NCBI GenBank assembly: GCA_947625735.1 | Contig: CANQPL010000002.1 | Coordinates: forward strand, 1-64,000 | Length of the DNA stretch: 64,000 bases | Source: an uncultured Clostridia bacterium | Lineage (GTDB): Bacteria; Bacillota; Clostridia; Oscillospirales; Ruminococcaceae | Direction of reading: 5' to 3' | Shown here: positions 9,372 through 18,462 of the stretch, piece after piece | Numbering within the stretch: position 1 is the stretch's first letter | Layout of the letters: each line of letters opens with the position of its first letter | The notes under the pieces: generated by a model | Told to the model about the DNA's origin: nothing | Database searches by the model: none | The model's input: the letters and a program-made list of their open reading frames with translations, nothing else | Program-made: the position numbers and the translations under genes

Positions 9372-9412
9372 GGAACTCAACTCCCTTTTATGAAAGGTGA
9401 TACGATCAATTT

Positions 9413-10381
9413 ATGGATAATATGGATAACGTATCAAATAACAACGATCAGAGTCCTTACCCCTCTGTCTGCGAAGCAGCCATGTTGTCTGTACTTGCTG
9501 CTGTCGCTGTTTACTACTACGGAATACGTGCCGCAGCGGTTGCAGTCGTCTGTGTTCTTACCTGCATGGCGGCAGATGCCCTGTGTCTTGTTTTAAGACG
9601 AAAACACCTGAGACTCAATGATCTTTCGGCTCTTTCTGGGGGGCTTGCCATTGCCGTGATGCTCCCCGCAAGCATTCCCTATACCGCCGCAGCTGCTGCC
9701 TGCTTGTTTGCCGTGTGCATCGCAAAGCATCCTTTCGGCGGTCACGGTCATGAGCTTCTCAGCTGTGCGGCTGCGGGATACATTTTCTGTGAACAGTCCT
9801 TTCCTCAGTGGGTGCTGATGTACCCCCGACCTTTCGGTGAGCTTTCCGTTCAGAACATAGTTTCCTCGGGGCTTTACCCGTCCTTTTCAAAAACAGCGCT
9901 TACATCTGGTATGGGCAGCTATTCCGATTTTGAACTGCTTATAGGCAGCTTTGCAGGTCCTATGGGCTGTACCTGTGCGCTGCTTGTCACTGTATGTGCG
10001 CTGGTGCTTATCAGTCAGGGAGGTATCTCCGGGGCGGCGTTTTTCAGCGAAATGGCAGTGATAATCGGCTGTGCATATCTCAGAGGAGGCACAGCGGAAA
10101 TAAAAATAACCCTTGCGGGAGGAATGACCGTCTTTGCGGCTGCATTCCTTACCGCTCACACTGAGCTTGTGCCCCGAAAAAGGGCAGGACGGTATCTTTA
10201 CGGCGTTCTTGCGGGGCTTATCACCTCGGCTGTATGCCTTATTTCTGCCCTTGAAAATCCCGCTGTATATGCCGCAGTCCTTACAGCGCCTGTTTCGGGG
10301 CTTATTGACGGCATGGCTCTTACACGCAGCAGAAAACTGAGAGCAAAAAGGATATTCGGAGGTGTTAAGGATAATGGCTGA
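9413..10381 (+). CDS. RnfD/NqrB-like membrane subunit
   Basis: A 322-residue polytopic membrane protein of the RnfD/NqrB family. In Rnf and Na+-NQR this subunit carries FMN covalently bound to a threonine and forms part of the ion path. The segment around T161 (FSKTALTSG) aligns with the canonical SGAT FMN site, so the threonine position is kept but its context is degenerate. The following GSFAGPMGCT corresponds to the conserved GxxxGET stretch. Hydrophobic helices fill most of the protein. AAAGGTGAT lies 12 bp before the ATG. It opens a compact D-E-A run (8-bp overlap with the next gene). The usual partners B, C and G are absent from both sides. Homology is clear; function as a redox pump is doubtful. 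Confidence 0.85.
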   Translation: MDNMDNVSNNNDQSPYPSVCEAAMLSVLAAVAVYYYGIRAAAVAVVCVLTCMAADALCLVLRRKHLRLNDLSALSGGLAIAVMLPASIPYTAAAAACLFAVCIAKHPFGGHGHELLSCAAAGYIFCEQSFPQWVLMYPRPFGELSVQNIVSSGLYPSFSKTALTSGMGSYSDFELLIGSFAGPMGCTCALLVTVCALVLISQGGISGAAFFSEMAVIIGCAYLRGGTAEIKITLAGGMTVFAAAFLTAHTELVPRKRAGRYLYGVLAGLITSAVCLISALENPAVYAAVLTAPVSGLIDGMALTRSRKLRAKRIFGGVKDNG

Positions 10382-10958
10382 TAAAAGGAGTTTTTCCCTT
10401 ACCGATGGTCTTTTCAGACATTCTCCGCTGTTTGTTGCAGGCTGGTGCATTGCCCCGGGAGTGATAATGTCCTCTACCCTTATGGGAGCGGTGAGCTATG
10501 CGGCAGTATTTACGGCAGTTACCCTGCCCACACTTATGCTTGCCTCACTTCTGCCGAAAAGGATACCCTATGCCCTGCGTATCATATTATATACGGCGGC
10601 GGCGGCAGGCGTGTATATCCCCGTCAGCTTTTTTCTTGACGGCTATCTTCCTCTGCCGCTTTCCGCCCTCGGCGTTTTCGTTCCCATGACGGCAACGGGA
10701 GAGTTTATAGTTTCCGCTGCGGAGCTGAGATTTTTCCGCTTGAAGCCCTCGGAAATGTATGCAGATATACTTTTTCATGTTCTCGGACTGGATATTTCCA
10801 TTATTTTTCTGGGTGCGGTAAGAGAGCTTTTTTCCTCGGGCGGCATTAATGGTGAGCTTTACGGTATAGATGCGGTGCTTCCGCTGCTCTCCTCTCCCTG
10901 CGGAGGATTCATTCTTATCGGTCTTATCGGTGCTTTTATAAAAGCAGTTTCAAAATGA
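10374..10958 (+). CDS. RnfE/NqrD-like membrane subunit lacking cluster cysteines
   Basis: A 194-residue protein with about six hydrophobic helices that aligns without gaps to RnfE/RsxE at both signature regions. The canonical LGLCP becomes CIAP, placing Ala27 at the ligand position with a cysteine two residues earlier at C25. The canonical PLIVTNC becomes PMTATGE, placing Glu110 at the second ligand. The downstream RE-x-SGG segment matches REIIGNGT of RsxE. In Rnf and Na+-NQR these cysteines, with a pair from RnfA, hold an intramembrane [2Fe-2S] cluster, so that cluster is not expected here. The start at 10374 uses GGAGGTG and overlaps the RnfD-like stop by 8 bp; a GTG at 10362 lies inside that ribosome binding site. 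Confidence 0.85.
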   Translation: MADKRSFSLTDGLFRHSPLFVAGWCIAPGVIMSSTLMGAVSYAAVFTAVTLPTLMLASLLPKRIPYALRIILYTAAAAGVYIPVSFFLDGYLPLPLSALGVFVPMTATGEFIVSAAELRFFRLKPSEMYADILFHVLGLDISIIFLGAVRELFSSGGINGELYGIDAVLPLLSSPCGGFILIGLIGAFIKAVSK

Positions 10959-10973
10959 TTGGGAGGATAATTT

Positions 10974-11552
10974 ATGGATATTTCATCGGAGAGTCTGCTT
11001 ATTCCGATACTTACCGCTGTCATTTCAAATAATTTTGTATTTTCAAAGGCTTTCGGCGTAAGCACCATGATAGCAGCCGCAAAAAACAAACGGCTTCTGA
11101 GAGGTATATGCATAGGCGTGTGTTATTTTTCGGTCACCTCCTCTGCTGCCGCATGGGCGGTGCAGACAAGGACGGCACTTACAGACAGCGCATATATTCC
11201 CTTGCTTTACACAGTTATAATAGGTTCGCTCTATGCAGTAACGCTTATCGCCGCAAGAATTTTTTTCTCCTCAAAATTTGAAAGAATGAAAAAATATGTG
11301 CATATCTCGGCGTTTAACAGCGTAGTTATGGGTACAATATTCCTATGCTCCCGAAGCTGCACCGGATTACGGGAATACCTGACATTCGGCATATGCTCCG
11401 GTGTGGGATTTTCGGCGGCGGCTTTAATGCTTTCGGGCGTGTACCCTGTCATTTATTCAAAAAATACTCCCCGTGCTTTCAGAGGATTTCCCGGAGTCAT
11501 GATATTTACGGGGATCATATCTATGGCAGTGCGGGGGATAATGGGCGGGTAA
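10974..11552 (+). CDS. RnfA/NqrE-like membrane subunit lacking cluster cysteines
   Basis: A 192-residue membrane protein clearly related to RnfA. It keeps NNFV, the FG turn and the C-terminal FRGFPGVMIFTGIISMA stretch (FRGNAIALITAGLMSLA in RsxA). The two cluster cysteines are both serine: LGLCPF becomes FGVSTM (Ser30), and TTNCAVLG becomes AFNSVVMG (Ser116). Together with the RnfE-like neighbour, all four ligands are replaced, a paired loss suggesting a retained but non-redox membrane module. GGGAGGATAATTT precedes the ATG, 15 bp after the RnfE-like stop. A DUF4015 gene follows after 57 bp. Confidence 0.87.
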   Translation: MDISSESLLIPILTAVISNNFVFSKAFGVSTMIAAAKNKRLLRGICIGVCYFSVTSSAAAWAVQTRTALTDSAYIPLLYTVIIGSLYAVTLIAARIFFSSKFERMKKYVHISAFNSVVMGTIFLCSRSCTGLREYLTFGICSGVGFSAAALMLSGVYPVIYSKNTPRAFRGFPGVMIFTGIISMAVRGIMGG

Positions 11553-11609
11553 GCGTTTATGCTTTATGCTTGTTCCGTGATTTTCATATTATGAAAAGGA
11601 TAATGTGCA

Positions 11610-12926
11610 ATGAAAAGAAAAAAGAAAATTTTCCGTCCTAAAAGACGTTACAGGATAAAAAGAAGAAACAGCAGCATGATAAAGGCGATATCGGGTATTG
11701 CCGCTCTTGCGCTGCTGGTGTTTGTGGGCTACAGTGCAGCAGGACCGGTAAGCAGGTTCTTGGAGCAGAGAGCCGCTGAAAAAAATTCCGTTGAAGAAAC
11801 GGATAATGCATTTTTACCCGCTCCCGATGAAACGGACCTTTCCGCAGGAGATATCACAGAAGCGGGGGAGGGTGATGATGTGGAAAATACGATCTCTGCT
11901 AAGGTGACGGCATCGGACACTGTGACTGCGGTCTATGAAGAAACTACCGTTTCCGAAACTGAACTCATGACCGAGGAAAGCGAGCCGCTGCGGGAAACGG
12001 GGGCTGCCCATATGATCCCCGCAGAGGCTATGTCCGATAAGGACTTGCTTTCCGCCGCACTGGAGGATATCAGGGCGGAGGGGTGTTCGGCTGTTATCTT
12101 CCCCATGAAAACAGAGGGCGGGATATATAACTACAAAACTGCCGTACCTCTTGCGCTTACTGTCATTGACGGTGAGGATCCGTTCCGCTCAGAGCTTACT
12201 GCCGGGGAGATAGCGCAGGCGGCTGTAAGCAGAGGTCTGCGTCCTGTGGCACTTATCAGTGTTCTTACAGACAACAACCGCTACGGAGATTACCGTGACG
12301 GGGCATACCGCAGCATGGACGATTCCACATGGCTGGATACTTCTCCCGAAAAGGGCGGAAAGCCGTGGATATCCCCCTTTGACGATACTGCAAGAGAGTT
12401 TCTCTGCGATACCGTAAGGGAGCTGGGAGAGGCGGGCTTTACCGAGATAATAGCCGAGGACTTTATCTTTCCCGAGTTTCGCTCCTCAGATATTGAGCTT
12501 ATAGGCGACTATGCCGCTCCTTACGGTGACAGGGGTCATGCTCTTGCAAGCCTTGCCGTGATGATGACACAGGCAGGCGAAGAAACGGGCAGCAGGGTAA
12601 TGCTCAGGATAACGGCAAATTCGGTCATAAAGGGTTACAGCGAGCTTTTTATACCCGAAGATCTTTCGGGCTGTCATATAGCCGTTGACTATTCGGAAAA
12701 CAACATCTCTCCTACCATGATCGCAGACGGTGAGGAGATCATCATTGAGGATATGTCAGAAAAGGACAGGGTAAGCGCCGTTTACCGTGAGGTGAACAGA
12801 CTGTGCGGCGAAGAAAATATTGATACCGTTCCCATGCTGGAGCGGGATTCAATGACCGCCGATGAATTTGCCGAGGCTGTCTTTGCGGTATCTGATATGG
12901 GCTATGATAAGTATTATGTATACTAA
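11610..12926 (+). CDS. DUF4015-type putative glycoside hydrolase, membrane-anchored
   Basis: A 438-residue protein. A strongly basic N terminus (KRKKKIFRPKRRYRIKRR) precedes one hydrophobic segment (residues ~24-45), then an acidic Ser/Thr/Glu-rich linker to about residue 130. A TIM-barrel-like domain resembling the DUF4015 putative glycosyl hydrolase family follows. Matching features are VIFPMKTEGG, the repeated acidic residues in EIIAEDFIFPEF, and ISPFDDTAREFL. The topology suggests an extracellular domain tethered to the membrane, perhaps acting on cell-wall or capsule glycan; no substrate can be assigned. AAGGATAATGTGCA precedes the ATG. It lies between the Rnf-like genes and miaB with short gaps (57 and 13 bp), so co-transcription is likely. 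The family assignment is moderate. Confidence 0.6.
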   Translation: MKRKKKIFRPKRRYRIKRRNSSMIKAISGIAALALLVFVGYSAAGPVSRFLEQRAAEKNSVEETDNAFLPAPDETDLSAGDITEAGEGDDVENTISAKVTASDTVTAVYEETTVSETELMTEESEPLRETGAAHMIPAEAMSDKDLLSAALEDIRAEGCSAVIFPMKTEGGIYNYKTAVPLALTVIDGEDPFRSELTAGEIAQAAVSRGLRPVALISVLTDNNRYGDYRDGAYRSMDDSTWLDTSPEKGGKPWISPFDDTAREFLCDTVRELGEAGFTEIIAEDFIFPEFRSSDIELIGDYAAPYGDRGHALASLAVMMTQAGEETGSRVMLRITANSVIKGYSELFIPEDLSGCHIAVDYSENNISPTMIADGEEIIIEDMSEKDRVSAVYREVNRLCGEENIDTVPMLERDSMTADEFAEAVFAVSDMGYDKYYVY

Positions 12927-12939
12927 AGGATAATGAAAA

Positions 12940-14301
12940 ATGGAATATGGATCGCTTGTAAAGGAAATTTTTGCTCAAAGGGAAACGCCCCCGCTCTGTC
13001 ATGTGAGGAGCTACGGCTGTCAGCAGAATGTAAATGACGGCGAAAGGATAGCAGGACTGCTGTGTGAGCTGGGCTGTGCCGTAACAGATGATATCACACT
13101 TGCAGATGTGATAATACTCAATACCTGTGCCGTGCGTGAAAGTGCGGAGATGCGTGTCTACGGCAATATAGGAGAGCTTAAACATTTAAAGGAACAAAAT
13201 CCCTCTCTCATAATAGGTCTTTGCGGCTGCATGGCTCAGGAGCCTCAGACCGCAGAAAGGATAAGAGCCTCTTATCGGTATGTGGATATCATTTTCGGTA
13301 CATTTGCATTAAAGGAGCTGCCGAGACTTCTCTATGAAACGCTCACCCGAAAAGGGCTTGCAGTGGATATTTCCGAAAGGGAAAACGAGTGTCCCGAGGA
13401 TATCCCTCTTGTAAGGACAGACAGTTTTAAGGCAGGAGTTTCCATTATGTACGGCTGCAACAATTTCTGTTCCTACTGCATTGTGCCGTATGTGCGGGGC
13501 AGAGAGCGAAGCCGTGTGCCCGAAAGGATACTTGACGAGATAGGGGAGCTTTCCCGTAACGGCTGCAAGGAGATAATGCTCCTCGGTCAGAATGTGAACT
13601 CCTACGGAAAAGGCACAAAGGAAAACCTTAATTTCCCTGAGCTTTTAAGGCGGATAGACAGAACAGAGGGCGATTTCCGTGTGCGGTTCATGTCTCCTCA
13701 CCCAAAGGACGCCACAAAGGAGCTTTTTGATGTTATGGCTCAGAGCAGAAAGCTGTGCCGTTCAATACATCTTCCCTTGCAGTCGGGCAGCGACCGTATA
13801 CTTAAAGCCATGAACAGAGGATACACCGCAGAAAAATATCTTGACATAGTTAATTACGCAAGATCGGTAATGCCGGGACTTTCTGTTACCACCGACATTA
13901 TAGTGGGATTTCCCGGGGAAACAGAAGCCGACTTTGAACAGACTCTCGGAATAATGAAAAGTGTGAAATTTGATAATATATTCTCCTTTATCTATTCCCC
14001 GAGAAAGGGTACAAAAGCCGCACTTATGGACGATCCCGTTACCTATGGAGAAAAGGCTGAACGAATGAACCGTCTGCTGGGGCTTCAGAGGGAGATCACA
14101 ACCGAAAGCTACAAGCGCTTTCTGGGCAGAGAGCTTTTTGTACTCTTTGACAGCACCTATAAAGACGGCTCTGTCTGCGGAAAAAGCGATGAGAATATAA
14201 ATGTACTTGTAAAGAATGACGAATTACTTATCGGGACAATGAGAAGAGTGCGTGTCACTGAGACAAAGGGGTGGGCTGTGATAGGGGAGGTTCTGCCGTG
14301 A
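12940..14301 (+). CDS. miaB: tRNA-2-methylthio-N6-dimethylallyladenosine synthase MiaB
   Basis: A 453-residue radical-SAM methylthiotransferase that converts i6A37 to ms2i6A37 in tRNAs reading UNN codons. The N-terminal domain has three cluster cysteines (SYGCQQN, NTCAVRE, CGCMAQ). The radical-SAM motif is CNNFCSYC (CxxxCxxC), followed by VPYVRGRE. A C-terminal TRAM domain ends the protein. Length is normal. AAAGGATAATGAAAA precedes the ATG. Its TGA overlaps the GTG of the next response regulator. Confidence 0.96.
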   Translation: MEYGSLVKEIFAQRETPPLCHVRSYGCQQNVNDGERIAGLLCELGCAVTDDITLADVIILNTCAVRESAEMRVYGNIGELKHLKEQNPSLIIGLCGCMAQEPQTAERIRASYRYVDIIFGTFALKELPRLLYETLTRKGLAVDISERENECPEDIPLVRTDSFKAGVSIMYGCNNFCSYCIVPYVRGRERSRVPERILDEIGELSRNGCKEIMLLGQNVNSYGKGTKENLNFPELLRRIDRTEGDFRVRFMSPHPKDATKELFDVMAQSRKLCRSIHLPLQSGSDRILKAMNRGYTAEKYLDIVNYARSVMPGLSVTTDIIVGFPGETEADFEQTLGIMKSVKFDNIFSFIYSPRKGTKAALMDDPVTYGEKAERMNRLLGLQREITTESYKRFLGRELFVLFDSTYKDGSVCGKSDENINVLVKNDELLIGTMRRVRVTETKGWAVIGEVLP

Positions 14302-14978
14302 GAGTGCTTATTGTGGAGGACGAAAAGAAACTTGCAAATGCCCTTGTGCAGATACTTGCTGCCGACAGCATGACCGCTGATGCCGTGTACACGGGCACGG
14401 AGGGACTTGATAACGCTCTGACAGGCATTTATGACGTTATAGTGCTGGACATTATGCTTCCGGGAATGGACGGCATATCAGTACTTAAAGGTATAAGAAA
14501 AGAGGGAATAACAACTCCCGTGCTTATGTTTACCGCAAAGGACGATCTTTCCGATAAGGTGACAGGACTTGACAGCGGTGCAGACGATTATCTTACAAAG
14601 CCCTTTGCAGCCGAGGAGCTTAAAGCAAGGATAAGAGCATTGGGAAGAAGAAGCACATCGGGGATACTGTCAGGCAGTACGCTTTCCCACGGGGATCTTA
14701 CGCTTGACCTTAAAGCCTGCTGCCTTTGCTGTGGGAATAACCGTGTCAAACTCGCTCTTAAAGAGCTTTCGGTAATGGAGCTGCTGATGAAAAACTCTGA
14801 TGCCGCCGTAAGCAAGGATATGCTCATTACTCGTATATGGGGCTATGACTCGGAGGCTGAGGATAATAATGTGGAGGTCTACATATCCTTTCTCAGAAAA
14901 AAGCTCTCCTTTCTTAAATCAAAGGTAATTATCAGGACCATGAGGGGTATCGGCTATATGCTGACGGAGGAAGTATGA
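14298..14978 (+). CDS. OmpR-family response regulator
   Basis: A 226-residue regulator with an N-terminal receiver (VEDE acidic pocket, phosphoacceptor Asp in LDIMLPGMDG, KPF lysine) and a C-terminal winged helix of the OmpR/PhoB type (ELSVMELLM, RGIGYML). The start is set at GTG 14298, where GGGGAGG lies seven bases upstream. It overlaps the miaB stop as GTGA. The stop overlaps the kinase start (ATGA), showing a translationally coupled pair. The signal and regulon are unknown. Confidence 0.92.
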   Translation: MRVLIVEDEKKLANALVQILAADSMTADAVYTGTEGLDNALTGIYDVIVLDIMLPGMDGISVLKGIRKEGITTPVLMFTAKDDLSDKVTGLDSGADDYLTKPFAAEELKARIRALGRRSTSGILSGSTLSHGDLTLDLKACCLCCGNNRVKLALKELSVMELLMKNSDAAVSKDMLITRIWGYDSEAEDNNVEVYISFLRKKLSFLKSKVIIRTMRGIGYMLTEEV

Positions 14979-16282
14979 TAAAAAAACTCAGACGGCGTTT
15001 TATTGCCGTTTTTATGCTGCTTACGGGACTTCTGCTCTTAGGCATGGAAACGGCTATCTATATTTCCATGTACCGTTCGGAGCTGCGGCAGACGGACAGG
15101 CTTTTCAATATGGCATCTCACGTTGAGGAGGGTGAGGAGCGTCCTATCCATGATGATACTGCAAGAGGGGACGCTCCTCCGGAAATAGAGTTTGAGGGCA
15201 GAGGTATGCCCGGTCTGCATAACCCCGCAGGATTTTCCTCGGGTTGGGTGAAGATCTGCCTTGACACAGAGGATAATGTGACAAGCATATTTTACAGTCA
15301 GCCCCGCATATTCGGTGAGAATGACGAAATGACAGACAGCAGCGACCGTGACCCCGCCATGATCGCCGCCGCTCAGGAGATAACGGCTCAGGGCGGCAGG
15401 GAGGGGGTTATATCATCGGAGGATTCCTCCTACCGTTACAGGGTATATGAGGAGGAAAGGGGAAAAAGCATTGTGCTTGCAGACAGGACAAGCGAAATAT
15501 CCTCCATGAGCAGACTTCTTGCAATTCTTGTAATGATCGCTCTTCCGGGGCTTGCCGTGCTGTTCGGGCTTTCGGTGCTGCTTTCAAAATGGGCTGTAGT
15601 GCCTATAGAGGACGCATGGAACAGACAGAAAATATTCTTTACAAATGCCTCTCATGAGCTGAAAACGCCGCTTACGGTCATTGGCGCAAATCTTGACGTG
15701 ATAACAGCCGATCCCGACAAAACGGTCAGATCTCAGGAAAAATGGTTCGGCTTTATACGTGAGGAGGCTGACCGAATGAGCAGACTTATTGCCGAAATGC
15801 TTTATCTTTCCCGTGAGGAGCAGAATACCGCTCCTGTCAGGACCGAGTTTGACCTTTCCGAAACTGCGGAGGGGGTGTGCCTTTCAATGGACGCCTATGC
15901 TTTTGAACAGGGCAAGACCATTACCGCCGATATAGACAAGGGGATCAGTATGAACGGAGAAAAGGAAAGCATTTCCCGTATGATCTCTATTCTTACCGAT
16001 AATGCGGTCAAGCACTCAGAGGAGGGCGCACATATCCGTGTTTCACTGAAACGCACAAGGGGCAGGATAAGGCTTTCTGTGGAGAACAGCGGTTCTCCTC
16101 TCCCTCCCGAGGAGCTTGAACGGATCTTTGACAGATACTACAGGACTGATCTGTCCCGCAGCACTGATACGGGAGGATTCGGGCTGGGTCTTGCCATAGC
16201 AAGGGCTATCGCTGAAAGACACGGCGGCACTCTTACCGCTCATTCGGAGGAAAATTCCACCGTTTTTACAGCTGTGTTCTGA
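14975..16282 (+). CDS. Sensor histidine kinase
   Basis: A 435-residue membrane kinase. A hydrophobic helix at residues ~8-28 and a second at ~180-203 flank an extracytoplasmic sensor region of about 150 residues rich in acidic residues. No clear HAMP domain is seen before the dimerisation helix with the phosphoacceptor histidine in SHELKTPLTV. The ATPase domain shows the N box (ILTDNAVKHS), FDRYYR, and GGFGLGLAIA. It is coupled to the upstream regulator by an ATGA overlap. The ligand is unknown. Confidence 0.92.
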   Translation: MIKKLRRRFIAVFMLLTGLLLLGMETAIYISMYRSELRQTDRLFNMASHVEEGEERPIHDDTARGDAPPEIEFEGRGMPGLHNPAGFSSGWVKICLDTEDNVTSIFYSQPRIFGENDEMTDSSDRDPAMIAAAQEITAQGGREGVISSEDSSYRYRVYEEERGKSIVLADRTSEISSMSRLLAILVMIALPGLAVLFGLSVLLSKWAVVPIEDAWNRQKIFFTNASHELKTPLTVIGANLDVITADPDKTVRSQEKWFGFIREEADRMSRLIAEMLYLSREEQNTAPVRTEFDLSETAEGVCLSMDAYAFEQGKTITADIDKGISMNGEKESISRMISILTDNAVKHSEEGAHIRVSLKRTRGRIRLSVENSGSPLPPEELERIFDRYYRTDLSRSTDTGGFGLGLAIARAIAERHGGTLTAHSEENSTVFTAVF

Positions 16283-16318
16283 TAATCCCGTCCGAATTTT
16301 CCGTCATATTGTTTTCTG

Positions 16319-16366
16319 AGCCTGTTTATGTATCCTCATCGCAATTTTAAGGATACTTAAACAGGC
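16319..16366. repeat. Long intergenic hairpin with GAGCCTGTTTA arms
   Basis: GAGCCTGTTTATGTATCC pairs with GGATACTTAAACAGGCTC except for one mismatch, an 18-bp stem with a short loop. It lacks a strong T tract. Similar arms occur at 21236-21276 and 30839-30923, so it may belong to a dispersed hairpin family that also ends transcription after the kinase. Confidence 0.65.
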
Positions 16367-16522
16367 TCTGAGTGTAAGAGCTTGTTTTCATGGGAGAATG
16401 TACGAATTTATACATATAAAGCTGCGTAATTTTTGCAGATTTTCTGTGAGAGCAGGCTCAGAGTTGATAAAAGGTTGATAATTATTCATTATCATAGTAA
16501 AAAATGATGTGAGGTATCGCTT

Positions 16523-17194
16523 ATGTACAAAATATTGGTGGCAGATGATGAAGAAGATGTGGTAAGCCTGCTAAGGGATTATTTTGAACTGGGCGGCTAT
16601 CTTGTAATGACCGCATATTCGGGTACACAGGCAATTGAAAAAGCGGCTCATTCTCCCGATATTATCCTGCTTGATGTAAATATGCCCGACATGGACGGAC
16701 TTAACGTATGTCGGAAAATAAGGGATCATGTAACCTGCCCTATACTTTTTCTTACAGCAAGAGTGGAGGACAGGGATAAAATTTCGGGCTTTGCCTCGGG
16801 CGGCGACGATTATATTATAAAGCCCTTTTCCCTTGACGAGTTAGGGGCAAGAGTAAACGCCCATATCCGCCGAGATCACAGGGTGCGTGTGCAGTCAAAT
16901 GTGCGCTTTTTCGGGGATCTGACAATTGATTATAATGCAAAGACAGTTTCGGCAGGGGATACGGAAATTCATCTTGCAGTAAAGGAATATCGTATCATTG
17001 AGCTTTTATCGGTAAACTGCGGACAGGTGTTTGACAAGGAAAGGATATATGAAAGAATATGGGGATACGATTCTGACGGGGACAGCAGCGTAATTGCGGA
17101 GCATATCCGCCGTATACGTGCAAAGCTGTCGGAATTTGACGAGGAATACCACATAGAAACAGTATGGGGAATGGGCTACAGATGGAAAAGGTAA
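16523..17194 (+). CDS. Response regulator, VanR/SpaR-like OmpR family
   Basis: A 223-residue two-domain regulator: receiver with ADDEED acidic pocket, phosphoacceptor in LLDVNMPDMDG and KPFS lysine, then an OmpR-type winged helix (EYRIIELL, RIWGYDSDG, WGMGYRW). The gene starts a second two-component plus ABC exporter cassette (16.5-21.2 kb). TGTGAGG precedes the ATG. Its stop overlaps the kinase gene. Such arrangements often control antimicrobial-peptide exporters, which is the most plausible role here. Confidence 0.92.
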   Translation: MYKILVADDEEDVVSLLRDYFELGGYLVMTAYSGTQAIEKAAHSPDIILLDVNMPDMDGLNVCRKIRDHVTCPILFLTARVEDRDKISGFASGGDDYIIKPFSLDELGARVNAHIRRDHRVRVQSNVRFFGDLTIDYNAKTVSAGDTEIHLAVKEYRIIELLSVNCGQVFDKERIYERIWGYDSDGDSSVIAEHIRRIRAKLSEFDEEYHIETVWGMGYRWKR

Positions 17195-18372
17195 AGGGTC
17201 ATCGCTCACTGAAATGGAGTCTGATCGGGTATATTCCTTTCTGCATGATCGCAGCATTTATCGGAATGTTTATAATAGGTCACGGAACGAATGTTATGCA
17301 GGAGATATACACGGAAAAATACGGCAATTTTACCGATGACATCGGTTATATCATTACCTATGATCCCGAGCTTGAAACTGCTGACGTAATTGTACGGACA
17401 GGGAGGCCGGTACCATTATCCAAAGCTACACTGCTGCCTTATCTGGGATACTGGCTTATCTGCTATGCTCAGTATCTGCTCATGCCCTTGTGGGTAGTGG
17501 GCTGCTGTGCCGCTGCGGGATTATTATTTTATCGCAGGGAGCTTAAAGAGCCTATATCCGTACTTATGGAAGCGTCCCGCATGATCGCCGATAACCGCCT
17601 TGATTTTACTGTCGGATACAAAAAAGACAATGAACTGGGTATGCTGTGCAGCGCATTTGATGAAATGCGTTCAGAGCTTTATAAAAACAATCTTGAAATG
17701 TGGCGGTCATTGGAGGAGCGCAAACGTATAAACAGTGCATTTTCTCATGAACTTCGCACACCTCTGACAGTGCTTAAAGGATATGCGGAGCTTTTGGAAA
17801 AATATGTTCCTGACGGCAGGATCTCAGAGGAAAAGCTCTTGTCTGCCATTGTTATGATGAAAGGGCAGATCGCAAGACTGGAGCATTTTACCGTGAGAAT
17901 GAATGATGTGTGTACGGCAGAGGATATTGTTCCCCAAAAGCAGAATGTTACATTAAAGGAAATTATCGGAATGCTTTCCGAAAAGGGAGAAAGTGTGTGC
18001 GGTGAAAAATTTGCGCTTGCCGCTCCTGATGAAAACAAAACGCTTTTTATTGACAGGGAGCTTGCAGAGCGGGTCTGTGAGGAGCTGTTGAAAAACGCTG
18101 TGCGTTATGCCGAAAAAAGCGTTACGGTCTGCTGCGGTATATCCGACAGTATGTTGATAATTTCCGTTGCTGACGACGGAAAGGGATTTTCGGAGAATAT
18201 TCTTAAAAATGGTTTGCAGCCGTTTTCGGGGGCGCAAAAGGAAACGGAAAAGCTGAATTTCGGAGCGGGACTTTATATCTGCCGTATCATATGTGAAAGG
18301 TGCGGGGGAGATCTTACTGTTGAAAATAACGAAAAAGGAGGAAAAGTCACCGCAAAATTTTTATGTAAATAG
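17182..18372 (+). CDS. Sensor histidine kinase, VanS/SpaK-like
   Basis: A 396-residue kinase with two hydrophobic helices (residues ~15-37 and ~90-118), a short ~50-residue external loop, a HAMP-like linker (EPISVLMEASRMIADNRLDF), the phosphoacceptor in SHELRTPLTVLKGY, and an ATPase domain with LLKNAVRYA and ADDGKGF. The ATG at 17182 lies inside the end of the regulator gene (13-bp overlap); an in-frame ATG at 17164 is the alternative. The small sensor loop is typical of kinases that detect peptides with help from a transporter. Confidence 0.9.
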   Translation: MEKVKGHRSLKWSLIGYIPFCMIAAFIGMFIIGHGTNVMQEIYTEKYGNFTDDIGYIITYDPELETADVIVRTGRPVPLSKATLLPYLGYWLICYAQYLLMPLWVVGCCAAAGLLFYRRELKEPISVLMEASRMIADNRLDFTVGYKKDNELGMLCSAFDEMRSELYKNNLEMWRSLEERKRINSAFSHELRTPLTVLKGYAELLEKYVPDGRISEEKLLSAIVMMKGQIARLEHFTVRMNDVCTAEDIVPQKQNVTLKEIIGMLSEKGESVCGEKFALAAPDENKTLFIDRELAERVCEELLKNAVRYAEKSVTVCCGISDSMLIISVADDGKGFSENILKNGLQPFSGAQKETEKLNFGAGLYICRIICERCGGDLTVENNEKGGKVTAKFLCK

Positions 18373-18415
18373 CTGCGGATTTGATAAAAGATTGAAAAAT
18401 ATGTTATATCATAAC

Positions 18416-18447
18416 AGCATGGTTCTTCGGACCGTGCTATTTTTTTT
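18416..18447 (+). terminator. Terminator or attenuator ahead of the ABC genes
   Basis: AGCATGGT (18416-18423) pairs with ACCGTGCT (18431-18438), followed by eight T residues at 18440-18447. It lies only 15 bp upstream of the ABC ATPase start codon, beside its ribosome binding site. It could end the kinase transcript or attenuate a transcript reading into the exporter. Confidence 0.7.
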
Positions 18448-18462
18448 GAAAGGAAGTATACT

